From contig CAMLRB010000025.1 of NCBI GenBank assembly GCA_946482295.1, positions 1-23,882 on the forward strand: DNA of 23,882 nt, given 5' to 3'. Positions 14,899-21,798 of this stretch are shown one piece after another. The stretch's first letter is position 1. Each line of letters opens with the position of its first letter. Source of the DNA: an uncultured Bacteriovorax sp. (lineage in GTDB: Bacteria; Bdellovibrionota; Bacteriovoracia; Bacteriovoracales; Bacteriovoracaceae). Made by a program: the position numbers and the translations under genes. The notes beneath the pieces were generated by a model that made no database searches, had not been told where the DNA came from, and saw nothing but the letters and a program-made list of their open reading frames with translations.

Positions 14899-17397
14899 TT
14901 ATCCCAACAACTTCTTCATGGCCTCTTTTTGTTTTGTCATTTCATCAAGGTTTTTTTCTTTAGCCGCTTGATAAAAAAGTTGGGCAATCTTTTCTAATTC
15001 ATATTGCCCATAACTCTTTGCCGTCCCCGCCAGATTATGGCCAATTCGATTTAATGTTGCATAGTCTTCATCTTGAATGGCCTTTTCAATTTTCAAAACA
15101 TCTGAACGTCGATTCTCCAAATAGGTTGGGATCATTGCAATTATTTCTTCATCCAACACTTCTTTATCTTGGTCATCAGTTGCCATAGCTGTAGATGTCT
15201 TCAAATTGTTTTGTTGAGTGGACATTTCAACACCTGGGGCGCGGTAAGGAACCTTATTCTGCCAAACTTTTAAAGTAGATATAAGCTTGCTTCGAGGGAG
15301 AGGTTTTGTGAGGTAATCATCACAACCAGCTTCCATGGCACGGTGATATTCCTGGCTCATCGCGTTTGCACTTAAAGCAATGATAATTCTACGAGGCTGG
15401 TTGTGGCCCTTTTCCCATTCTCTAATCTTGGAGATTGCTTCGATTCCATCCATGACAGGCATATTGATATCCATAAAGACAAAATCATAAATCTCTTTCT
15501 TGCACATTTCGAAGGCCATAAGCCCATCATGTGCTTCAAAAAGTTTTACTGGATAGTTTTGAAGGTAGCGATTAACAATGAAACGATTTTCAGGATTATC
15601 ATCCACAAGTAAAATCTTTAGTGGTTTTATAATCGAATCATCATCAATGACAGTTTTCTTAAAAGGAATCATTGAAACTTTCACCTGGCAGCGAAAAGTA
15701 AATTCACTTCCCATTCCAAGTGTTGAACGAACCTCAATATCTCCTTCCATAAGTTGAGCGAGCTCCTTTGAAAGAGAAAGTCCTAACCCTGTTCCCCCAT
15801 ATTCACTTGAAATGCGGTTTGATTCCTGCTGATAATTGGTAAATAACCTATTCACATTTTCTTTAGAAATACCTTTGCCCGTATCAGTAACAACAAAAAA
15901 CAATTCTCGTTTTCCATTTTCTCGAGGATAACAATTCACTCTTAATGTAATAGACCCTTTTTCTGTAAATTTAATGGCATTACCTAAAAGATTGAGAACG
16001 ACCTGTCGAATCCTTCCTTCATCACCAATAAAATCGTCATAGCTTGACTGATGATCGACAATGAATAATAGACCTTTTTGGCTCGCTCTAAAATCGATAA
16101 TCGATTTACAGCTGTTCACTAAGTTTTTTAAAGAAAATAGATTCTCATTAAGCTCCAATTTACCTGCTTCAATTTTCGAAAGATCAAGAATGTCGTTTAC
16201 TAAATTGTTCAGTGTCTGTGATGATCGGTCAAAGATCTCCATACAGCGTTTTTGTTCTTGAGAAAGAGCAGTCGAATTCATGATCTCCCCCACTCCGAGA
16301 ATAGCATTGAGTGGTGTACGAATTTCGTGACTCATTTTCGCTAAAAAATCTGATTTAGCTTTCGAAGCATTTATGGCCATTTCTCGATCTGAAGCTAACT
16401 CTTTCATGTTGGTGACTTCTTCTGTGATATCAAAAAGAGCAATGATTTTTCCTTCAATATGACCTTTGTTATAAAGTGGAGAAGCAGTGAGCTTGATTGT
16501 TTGCACTCCATCTAAGGATCTTAAGTCGAAGTTTTGTGAAACGGTCACATCAGGTACAAGAAAAAGATTAAGCTCAGAAGGCTTAATATTTAAAGCTTTC
16601 AGGGCAGTTTCGATTGAAATATTTCCCATCTCGCTTGCAGAGTACCCCGTGAGACTGAGAGCTTTATGGTTAGCAAAAATAATGGACTGCTTTTTATCGA
16701 GAGCAATTACTCCCATCCTTACATTGTTCGAAATAGCTTCGGATGTGGCCAAAGCAAGAGAGAGATGATGTTCAGCTTGTTTTCTTTTCTTAAGCTCTCC
16801 CATGGCTGCAAAACCACTTACGGCAACTACAATTAATGAGAGCGAAACACCACCGATAATAAAATATAAGGTCCAATCCGAATTGCGTTTAAGAATTATA
16901 TTTCGTTCATTGGACAGTTTCTCATCTGTAACTTCGAATTTTTTAACTTCAGCTCGAAGAGCATCCATTATCTCTTTCCCTTCTTGTAATTCATTAATAG
17001 TTATAGACTCATTTCTTTTCTTTTTTTCGATAAGAGATTCCGCATAAGCAAAACGGGCATTGACGAGAGAAGCAATTTTCGAATATTGCTCCGATGGAAT
17101 GAATTCATTTAGCTCTGCCAATTCTTCATGAATATTTTTAACTGCATCATCATGAGGTTCTAGAAACTTAGAATTTCCTGTGAGAATAAATCCCCGTGAG
17201 GAAGTTTCCATATCTCTCACAAGTCCAAAAACGACATAGACTTGTTTAATTTGTTCATCTTGAAGATCATGATCTTTAATTGTTTTTAAAAGAGTCGTAT
17301 TGGTGTTAAAAATAGAAAATTGAACAGTTATCAAAACTATAATTGCAATTATGAAGGCTAAACTTAGATATTTCGTCCGGCTCATTCTATTTTCCAT
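14899..17397 (-). CDS. Hybrid sensor histidine kinase: CHASE3-like, PAS, HisKA, HATPase, REC, HPt
   Basis: This is an 832-aa membrane kinase with a built-in phosphorelay. Transmembrane helices at about 9-31 and 176-198 flank a periplasmic domain with the CHASE3 signature SSRGFILTGNSKFLEPHDDAV (66-86). A PAS domain (about 215-330, FANHKALSLTGYSASEM) is followed by HisKA with H357 in KMSHEIRTPLNA. The HATPase domain has N473 in LLGNAIKF, the G1 box DTGKGIS (505-511) and the G2 box GGTGLGLSLS. The receiver domain has the acidic pair D599-D600 (LLVDDNPEN), D643 as phosphoacceptor, and K698. The C-terminal HPt has H787 in RIGHNLAGTAKSYG. All relay residues are present. No dedicated response regulator or output gene is adjacent, so phosphate is probably passed to a distant partner. 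The start at 17397 has only a weak Shine-Dalgarno; MSRTKY at 17385 is an alternative. It diverges from yqgF. Confidence 0.95.
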   Translation of the reverse strand: MENRMSRTKYLSLAFIIAIIVLITVQFSIFNTNTTLLKTIKDHDLQDEQIKQVYVVFGLVRDMETSSRGFILTGNSKFLEPHDDAVKNIHEELAELNEFIPSEQYSKIASLVNARFAYAESLIEKKKRNESITINELQEGKEIMDALRAEVKKFEVTDEKLSNERNIILKRNSDWTLYFIIGGVSLSLIVVAVSGFAAMGELKKRKQAEHHLSLALATSEAISNNVRMGVIALDKKQSIIFANHKALSLTGYSASEMGNISIETALKALNIKPSELNLFLVPDVTVSQNFDLRSLDGVQTIKLTASPLYNKGHIEGKIIALFDITEEVTNMKELASDREMAINASKAKSDFLAKMSHEIRTPLNAILGVGEIMNSTALSQEQKRCMEIFDRSSQTLNNLVNDILDLSKIEAGKLELNENLFSLKNLVNSCKSIIDFRASQKGLLFIVDHQSSYDDFIGDEGRIRQVVLNLLGNAIKFTEKGSITLRVNCYPRENGKRELFFVVTDTGKGISKENVNRLFTNYQQESNRISSEYGGTGLGLSLSKELAQLMEGDIEVRSTLGMGSEFTFRCQVKVSMIPFKKTVIDDDSIIKPLKILLVDDNPENRFIVNRYLQNYPVKLFEAHDGLMAFEMCKKEIYDFVFMDINMPVMDGIEAISKIREWEKGHNQPRRIIIALSANAMSQEYHRAMEAGCDDYLTKPLPRSKLISTLKVWQNKVPYRAPGVEMSTQQNNLKTSTAMATDDQDKEVLDEEIIAMIPTYLENRRSDVLKIEKAIQDEDYATLNRIGHNLAGTAKSYGQYELEKIAQLFYQAAKEKNLDEMTKQKEAMKKLLG

Positions 17398-17467
17398 GGC
17401 TAAATGATTACCTTATCTATTGTTCTCAATATTCGTCTTCGAAGCAACGACAAACTCAACATCTTTT

Positions 17468-17496
17468 GTGACAAATTGCTGAGCAAGGGATAAGCT
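17468..17496 (+). promoter_or_regulatory. Promoter candidate for yqgF
   Basis: GTGACA (17468-17473, five of six), 17 bp, TAAGCT (17491-17496, three of six). It ends 5 nt before the ATG at 17502, so the start site would fall at the ATG. AAGGGA upstream is 11 nt from the ATG, too far for an ordinary Shine-Dalgarno. Confidence 0.4.
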
Positions 17497-17501
17497 CAAT
17501 T

Positions 17502-17960
17502 ATGCTCGATTATTCGCACTATCCTCGATTCACTCAGTTCAAAGGCCAGACGCTCTTAGGTATAGATTTTGGATCTAAAGTCATTGGGACTGCGCTCTTT
17601 ACTCCTGGGAGAGATCCTTACCCACTCATGGCCGAAAAAATTATTGTAAAGTCTCAATCAGAATCGCTCGAAGCACTCACTCAACTCATTGCAAATGAAT
17701 GTGTTCAAGTTGTCATTTATGGTGTGCCTTATCTTTTAGATGGAAAGTCGTCTGAGAATACCTTAAAGATCAAAAAACTGGGTAACGAACTAAAGGCCCT
17801 CAATCCTGGACTACATTTTTTTGAGCAAGATGAAACTTTGACGACAAAGGCAGCAGAAGAAAAAATGAAAAACTCACCTCAATTTAATTTCAAAGTTGAT
17901 GTAACGCAGATTGATTGTGTTTCAGCAACCATCATTCTGGAAGATTTTATTCGTGGATGA
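17502..17960 (+). CDS. yqgF: YqgF/RuvX-family pre-16S rRNA nuclease (Holliday-junction-resolvase fold)
   Basis: Members of this family have an RNase H-like fold, are widely distributed in bacteria, and are implicated in 16S rRNA 5'-end maturation. The 152-aa protein shows the first catalytic Asp in LLGIDFGSKVIGTA (D22), the GVPYLLDGKSSENT substrate loop (74-87), the DETLTTKAAEEKM motif (110-122) and the final acidic strand IDCVSATIILEDFI (137-150, D138). Family length is about 140-155, so it is complete. The gene is followed at 78 bp by mltG, a common neighbour. The start codon appears almost leaderless. The function is known mainly from Escherichia coli; the molecular substrate in this organism is inferred. 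Confidence 0.92.
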   Translation: MLDYSHYPRFTQFKGQTLLGIDFGSKVIGTALFTPGRDPYPLMAEKIIVKSQSESLEALTQLIANECVQVVIYGVPYLLDGKSSENTLKIKKLGNELKALNPGLHFFEQDETLTTKAAEEKMKNSPQFNFKVDVTQIDCVSATIILEDFIRG

Positions 17961-18001
17961 CATGGTTGAGTATTTAACACGGTCATAATTCTCTTTCCGC
18001 C

Positions 18002-18029
18002 TTGAAAAAACTCCAATGTCATTTAAGCT
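18002..18029 (+). promoter_or_regulatory. Promoter candidate for mltG
   Basis: TTGAAA (18002-18007), 16 bp, TAAGCT (18024-18029). The box ends 9 nt before the ATG at 18039 and no Shine-Dalgarno is present, so the 5' UTR would be only a few nt. Confidence 0.45.
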
Positions 18030-18038
18030 AAATTCATT

Positions 18039-19091
18039 ATGAAAAAAAACCATTACTTATTTTTAGTTGGCGCCCCTCTATTTGCTCTTTTACTAGTGGG
18101 GATCAAGATTTATTACTCTGCATACATGTGGAGATATAAAGGTCCCGATGTTATTTTTTCCATTCGTCCCAATGAAAATTTTGCTTCTATCAATTCCCGA
18201 TTGCAGAAATCGCACCTCATTTCATCGGCCAGATTATTTCATCGTTACTCTCAATTTAAAGGAGTCATGAATAAATTCCGGGCCGGACGATATCAAATCA
18301 AATCTAATTCAAATCTCATTGATGTTTACAACACTTTTATTAACGAAAAAAGTTTGAGTGCTCTGTTTACTGTTCCAGAAGGTAAAAACCTCTATGAAAT
18401 TGGAAAAATGTTAGAAGAACGAGAAATCACTTCATACTCTGAATTCGTAGCACTTGCGAAAGATCCTGTCTTTGTTTCATCACTTGGAATTAAAGGTGAT
18501 ACTGTTGAAGGCTACCTCTACCCTGAAACTTATGACTTCATTCCTGATTTACCAGCAGAACAAGTCATCAAATCAATGGTGGCCCAATTCAAGAAAAAAA
18601 CGGCCAATATAGACTTCAACAACCAAAAATTTGGACCTCATCGACTAACAAAAGAAGAAATCATTACTCTAGCTTCAGTTGTTGAAAAAGAAACTGGTGA
18701 TAAAAGCGAAAGGCCCATCATCGCTGGAGTTTTTCATAATCGCTTAAGAAAAAAAATGAGACTGCAATCTGATCCGACAACTATTTATGGAATGTATGAA
18801 CGTTATACAGGCAATATAAAAAGATCAGATCTTCTGAATCCTACTCCCTACAACACATATACAATTAAAGCTCTTCCCATTGGTCCCATCAGTAATCCTG
18901 GCATTGAATCCATCAAGGCGGTATTAACGCCTGCTGAGCATGAATTTCTGTATTTTGTCAGTCAAAACGATGGCACTCACATTTTTTCTGTGGATTATGA
19001 GAATCATCAAAATGCTGTAAACAAATGGCAGAAGACGGCAAAGAATCGTGAGGGCAGAAGCTGGCGCAATAAAGCAGCACCAGCTCAATAA
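18039..19091 (+). CDS. mltG: Endolytic transglycosylase MltG
   Basis: MltG cuts nascent glycan strands and sets their length; it acts at the periplasmic face of the inner membrane. The 350-aa protein has one N-terminal transmembrane helix (about 6-26) and then a LysM-like region (about 38-95). The YceG domain carries the catalytic Glu E218 in ASVVEKETG (212-220), the SERPIIAGVFHNRL segment, and SDPTTIYG, all family hallmarks. The length matches the family (about 340). There is no Shine-Dalgarno before the ATG. It lies in the yqgF-mltG arrangement common in bacteria, and its 3' end converges on the LRV-like gene with 4 nt between stops. Together with MurA and Lnt it shows a cell-envelope theme in the window. 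Confidence 0.96.
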   Translation: MKKNHYLFLVGAPLFALLLVGIKIYYSAYMWRYKGPDVIFSIRPNENFASINSRLQKSHLISSARLFHRYSQFKGVMNKFRAGRYQIKSNSNLIDVYNTFINEKSLSALFTVPEGKNLYEIGKMLEEREITSYSEFVALAKDPVFVSSLGIKGDTVEGYLYPETYDFIPDLPAEQVIKSMVAQFKKKTANIDFNNQKFGPHRLTKEEIITLASVVEKETGDKSERPIIAGVFHNRLRKKMRLQSDPTTIYGMYERYTGNIKRSDLLNPTPYNTYTIKALPIGPISNPGIESIKAVLTPAEHEFLYFVSQNDGTHIFSVDYENHQNAVNKWQKTAKNREGRSWRNKAAPAQ

Positions 19092-19110
19092 AGATTTACT
19101 GTAGATCTTT
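19090..19110. terminator. Weak A/T-rich hairpin between convergent genes
   Basis: AAAGAT (19090-19095) and ATCTTT (19105-19110) pair around a 9-nt loop that contains the stop of the minus-strand gene. The T-run is short, so termination strength is uncertain. Confidence 0.3.
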
Positions 19111-19380
19111 TAAAGTACGACGGGCGTAATCACGGACAAGCATGTCTTTATCTTCAGACAGACGTTTGAGCGTTTCAATCGGTGTTAGTGGATTTTTTGC
19201 AACTTCATGTCTCACTGTGATTGAAACGTGACGAGTAAGGATATCTAAAATACGTGGAGTAACATTTTTAGATTTTGCTAATTCAAGCGCAACGCCTGGT
19301 TTATCTTCTTTCAAAAATTGAAACATTTTTTCTTCGTCACGACATTCACGAACAACGGCCAGATATTCTTCTGCAAACAT
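19096..19380 (-). CDS. Small LRV/HEAT-like repeat protein
   Basis: This 94-aa protein is made of about two to three short helical repeats. Units such as LAKSKNVTPRILDILTRHVSI followed by VRHEVAKNPLTPIETLKRL and LVRDYARRTLKDL match the pattern (V)R..VA.NP.TP...L..L..D of the leucine-rich repeat variant (LRV) family, an alpha-alpha repeat related to HEAT. Such repeats bind proteins. In the Azotobacter LRV protein a 4Fe-4S cluster is attached, but only one Cys is present here, so a cluster is unlikely. GGAG lies 6 nt before the ATG. It may be a stand-alone adaptor; no partner is evident. It is very small, but the motif periodicity and ribosome site support a real gene. Confidence 0.82.
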   Translation of the reverse strand: MFAEEYLAVVRECRDEEKMFQFLKEDKPGVALELAKSKNVTPRILDILTRHVSITVRHEVAKNPLTPIETLKRLSEDKDMLVRDYARRTLKDLQ

Positions 19381-19409
19381 ATTTTACTCCGCTCTATTAG
19401 ATTTCCCCA

Positions 19410-19438
19410 ATATTAATGACTGAGTGAAAAGTTGTAAA
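19410..19438 (-). promoter_or_regulatory. Promoter of the LRV-like gene
   Basis: On the minus strand TTTACA (19438-19433), 17 bp, TAATAT (19415-19410). The start site would be near 19403, leaving a 23-nt leader with GGAG. Confidence 0.55.
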
Positions 19439-19441
19439 CTT

Positions 19442-19522
19442 TTTTGACAATGACACTCGAGCTGCTGTCAAAATCTCAGCCAGAGATGAAAGGTAATGGT
19501 AGTTTTTTCCCTTGTGTCAAAA
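19442..19522. repeat. Three copies of TGTCAAAA between the LRV-like and DksA-like genes
   Basis: TTTTGACA (19442-19449) and TGTCAAAA (19466-19473) form an inverted repeat with a 16-nt gap; a third copy, TGTCAAAA (19515-19522), overlaps the -35 region proposed for the DksA-like gene. Possible regulator sites; inference only. Confidence 0.4.
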
Positions 19523-19541
19523 AGAAATTACAGTGTAGAAT
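19512..19541 (+). promoter_or_regulatory. Promoter candidate for the DksA/TraR-family gene
   Basis: TTGTGT (19512-19517), 18 bp, TAGAAT (19536-19541, five of six). The leader would be about 70 nt. The -35 matches at only three positions. Confidence 0.35.
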
Positions 19542-19618
19542 AGTATAAGTTTCCTTCACGCTCGGTTATTCAGGCGTGGAATTCGCTCTCATTGACTGAA
19601 GTATTTTTGGAGAATCTT

Positions 19619-19975
19619 ATGGAAAAGTTTAAAACCCTCCTCCTTCAAGCCAAGATGAAAATCATGAACGGGGGTATTCTGCGTTCAATTGATGACTTAA
19701 CTGTCTCATCAGACGATTTATCAGACGAAGCTGATTTGGCGACTTCTGTAATCAACCAACAAGTTACATTTAATATGCGCCAGAGAGAGCTTTCTAAACT
19801 GAAAGCTATTGATGAGGCCCTTTACAGAATTGAACAAGGCACTTACGGCCACTGTGAAGAGTGTGATGAATCTATCGGGGAAAAGAGATTGGAAAACCAG
19901 CCTTGGACTACCCTTTGTATTACTCACGCGGAAGAACAAGAACGCGAAAATCAAAAGTTCATCAAAGCCGTTTAA
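19619..19975 (+). CDS. DksA/TraR-family zinc-finger protein
   Basis: DksA/TraR proteins bind RNA polymerase at the secondary channel and modulate initiation, often with ppGpp. The 118-aa protein has an N-terminal helical hairpin containing the acidic loop DDLSDEADLA (32-41), where DksA carries its active acidic tip, and a C-terminal zinc finger CEECDESIGEKR...TTLCITH. The ligands are C79, C82, C100 and H103. The fourth ligand is His rather than Cys, giving a C3H site, a known variation but worth noting. I choose the ATG at 19619 because GGAG precedes it by 6 nt; an in-frame TTG at 19592 has no such support. The stop codon lies in the loop of the terminator hairpin. It is shorter than E. coli DksA (151 aa), so it resembles short TraR-like members. 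Confidence 0.92.
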   Translation: MEKFKTLLLQAKMKIMNGGILRSIDDLTVSSDDLSDEADLATSVINQQVTFNMRQRELSKLKAIDEALYRIEQGTYGHCEECDESIGEKRLENQPWTTLCITHAEEQERENQKFIKAV

Positions 19976-19991
19976 CAACGGCTTTTTTTTT
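19964..19991 (+). terminator. Intrinsic terminator of the DksA-like gene
   Basis: AAAGCCGTT (19964-19972) pairs with AACGGCTTT (19977-19985), followed by a T-run. The gene's own TAA stop (19973-19975) forms most of the 4-nt loop, so the 3' arm is beyond the coding region. Confidence 0.93.
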
Positions 19992-20086
19992 GTCTTTTTT
20001 TTAAACTCGATCATTTACTCAAGAAATTTCGACATCACCTAAGATCAATTTGTCACCAACCACATTCAACAACTATTAAGTTTCAC

Positions 20087-20299
20087 TTAACAAAGGTTGC
20101 GAGATTTATAGTTTCTTTTAATGATTTTTTTGCCTTTATGGGACTCATTAGGCTCGATTGGGAAGCGTTCTTCAGGCTTTCTGAGAATAGAACCGTTGTC
20201 ATTGCTGCTTTCTAGAGTTAAACCACGGCTTTGAAATGAAACAAATGCCATCAGCCCCAACATTAATAAAAAGTAGCTTCTAAACAATTTATTCTTCAT
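20087..20299 (-). CDS. Small secreted protein, 70 aa, unknown
   Basis: I do not recognise this protein. It starts MKNKLFRSYFLLMLGLMAFVSFQSRG, a signal peptide of about 24-26 residues. The mature part, about 45 residues, is polar and Pro/Glu-rich in the middle (LRKPEERFPIEPNES) and strongly basic at the end (KGKKIIKRNYKSRNLC), closing with a single Cys. AAGGA lies about 8 nt before the ATG. Its transcript would begin near 20342 under the sigma-54-type promoter and carry a small hairpin (TCACC 20318-20322 with GGTGA 20330-20334) just before the ribosome site. It is divergent from the subtilase, with a shared regulatory region. It could be a substrate, inhibitor or partner of the protease, or an independent peptide; nothing in the sequence decides this. 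Confidence 0.7.
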   Translation of the reverse strand: MKNKLFRSYFLLMLGLMAFVSFQSRGLTLESSNDNGSILRKPEERFPIEPNESHKGKKIIKRNYKSRNLC

Positions 20300-20352
20300 G
20301 AATATCTTCCTTGTTCATCACCATTCTTTGGTGACTCTTACTACCTTGTCTA

Positions 20353-20369
20353 AGCAAAGCCCTCGCCAA
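20353..20369 (-). promoter_or_regulatory. Sigma-54-type (-24/-12) promoter of the 70-aa gene
   Basis: Minus strand TTGGCGAG (20369-20362), GGCT, TTGCT (20357-20353). Against the consensus YTGGCACG-N4-TTGCW it matches six of eight positions in the -24 box and all five in the -12 box, with exactly 10 nt between GG and GC. Predicted start about 20342. Confidence 0.65.
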
Positions 20370-20375
20370 TCCTTT

Positions 20376-20394
20376 CAGTGTCACTTTTTCACTG
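20376..20394. promoter_or_regulatory. Dyad CAGT-N11-ACTG, copy 1
   Basis: The repeat is longer here as TCAGTG-N9-CACTGA (20375-20395). Its centre (20385) is about 43 bp upstream of the predicted start of the 70-aa gene. Same half-sites and spacing as copy 2. Confidence 0.55.
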
Positions 20395-20446
20395 AGCACC
20401 TTCCTCCGGGGGATTTTTCATTTTTAAGGGTTACTATCCAAATCTA

Positions 20447-20471
20447 AGACAGTACGCTGAGATCACTGTCT
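20447..20471. promoter_or_regulatory. Dyad CAGT-N11-ACTG, copy 2 (extended to AGACAGT/ACTGTCT); candidate enhancer site
   Basis: AGACAGT (20447-20453) and ACTGTCT (20465-20471) are perfect inverted repeats. Its centre (20459) lies about 117 bp from the left predicted start and 121 bp from the right one, in the range where sigma-54 activators usually bind. Copy 1 is 74 bp away. Confidence 0.62.
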
Positions 20472-20552
20472 AAAGATTAGTCGGCCCTCTATTTTTTTAT
20501 CGGCCGATGGATAGTTTCTCTCTCTAACACCTTGGATACGAAGGGATGAAGC

Positions 20553-20569
20553 TTGGCAAGATGCTTGCT
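20553..20569 (+). promoter_or_regulatory. Sigma-54-type (-24/-12) promoter of the subtilase gene
   Basis: TTGGCAAG (20553-20560), ATGC, TTGCT (20565-20569): seven of eight and five of five matches to YTGGCACG-N4-TTGCW, with 10 nt between GG and GC. Predicted start about 20580, giving a 49-nt leader. Confidence 0.75.
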
Positions 20570-20628
20570 TTGTTAGGGAGAGAACAGTTTAAGCGAAAGA
20601 AATTCGCGTGAATTTTTAAGGGACGACC

Positions 20629-21798
20629 ATGAAAAAACAAAACATCAAAAAGATGATCAGGAAGATTGTAGTTGCGAACGTTTTGGCGACCTTGTCTTTT
20701 TCGGCAATGTCTCAGACTGCTTCATCAACTTTTGTTCAGCCTAAAAAGCTCGAACAGAAAGTAGATGAAAAAATCTATTTCGACGTAAGAGAATTAACTT
20801 CTAATTACGTTAGTTGGGGGATCAATCCCGAAAATCCAGCAAGTATTAATCTACTTGAAGCTTGGAAACATTTTAAAAAGAAGAAAGAAATTGTTGTCGC
20901 TGTTGTCGATACAGGCATCGATCCAGAACATCCATTTCTTGAAAAGAATATCTTTGTTGGTTCTGGGAAAGTCGATACCTCTAACTTTGGTGTAGATTTT
21001 TCTAAAGATAAAAAATCAAAAGGTGCACCTCTTGATCAACACGGGCATGGTACTCACGTCGCCGGAATCATCAAGAGTATTGATCCTGATGTAAAAATTT
21101 TAGCACTTAAATATTACAATCCTGCAGCCTCTGGACAAGATAATCTCAACTCTACTGTAGAGGCCCTACGATATGCCGTAGAAAGCAATGTAGACGTCAT
21201 TAACTACTCTGGTGGTGGTCCAGAAGCGGCCATTGAAGAATTGCGAATCTTAAAAGAAGCTGAGAAAAAAGGAATTCTTGTTGTTGCTGCCGCTGGGAAC
21301 GAAGAATCAAACATTGACGATAAAAGAAAAGCTTATTTTCCAGCGAGCTACGGACTCAAAAACATAATTAGTGTAACGGCCCATGATGAAGACTTAAAAA
21401 TCCTAAGCTCATCGAACTATGGAAAATCGACTGTTGATATCTTTGCTCCTGGATACAGAATTAAATCGAGCTTGCAAAATGGTCGAGCTGGATATCTGAC
21501 AGGAACAAGTCAGGCAACGGCGTTCGTAACTGGAGTAGCGGCACTGATAAAATCTCAGTTTCCTCAAATTCCAAACGACAAAATTAAGGAAATCATCAAA
21601 GCTTCTGCTCGTAAAGAGCCATCGATGGAAGGAAAGTGCTCGACTGGTGGACGCCTCGATGCTGGCTCTGCCCTTCTATTAGCTAACCAACTCTATGGTG
21701 ATGCAATGGAAAGTACGAAAAGACAGTTAGCAAATCAAGATTCTAATTTAAAGAAAGAGAAAGAAGGAAAAATCATTTACCGACTTGCGAACGAATAA
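20629..21798 (+). CDS. Secreted subtilisin-like serine protease (S8 family)
   Basis: This 389-aa protein has a basic signal peptide (about 1-28, MKKQNIKKMIRKIVVANVLA...) and one S8 peptidase domain (about 70-355). The triad is D94 in VAVVDTGID, H140 in QHGHGTHVAGI and S294 in LTGTSQATAF, with the oxyanion Asn N224 in AAGNEE. The VDIFAPG and GVAALIKSQFP motifs are also typical. Only about 40 residues separate the signal peptide from the catalytic domain, shorter than the usual I9 propeptide (about 70-80), so the maturation route is unclear. A hydrophilic Lys/Glu-rich tail ends the protein. AAGGGA sits 5 nt before the ATG. It is driven by a sigma-54-type promoter, implying activator-controlled expression. 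The 3' end overlaps the convergent zinc-ribbon gene by 26 bp. Substrate unknown. Confidence 0.96.
   Translation: MKKQNIKKMIRKIVVANVLATLSFSAMSQTASSTFVQPKKLEQKVDEKIYFDVRELTSNYVSWGINPENPASINLLEAWKHFKKKKEIVVAVVDTGIDPEHPFLEKNIFVGSGKVDTSNFGVDFSKDKKSKGAPLDQHGHGTHVAGIIKSIDPDVKILALKYYNPAASGQDNLNSTVEALRYAVESNVDVINYSGGGPEAAIEELRILKEAEKKGILVVAAAGNEESNIDDKRKAYFPASYGLKNIISVTAHDEDLKILSSSNYGKSTVDIFAPGYRIKSSLQNGRAGYLTGTSQATAFVTGVAALIKSQFPQIPNDKIKEIIKASARKEPSMEGKCSTGGRLDAGSALLLANQLYGDAMESTKRQLANQDSNLKKEKEGKIIYRLANE

Larger units (their letters stand above)
20300..20628. other. Intergenic regulatory region between the 70-aa secreted protein and the subtilase
   Basis: No credible gene lies in these 329 bp. They hold two outward-facing sigma-54-type promoters, two copies of the CAGT-N11-ACTG dyad, a GC-rich repeat TCGGCC/GGCCGA (20481-20486 and 20502-20507), and a long inverted repeat of 12 bp with one G-T mismatch (20518-20529 and 20571-20582) overlapping the subtilase promoter. 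Confidence 0.75.

Noticed and set aside
20518..20582. Riboswitch-like RNA formed by the 12-bp inverted repeat before the subtilase
   Set aside because: The sigma-54-type start at about 20580 lies downstream of the 5' arm, so the RNA would not contain the stem; no riboswitch consensus was recognised.
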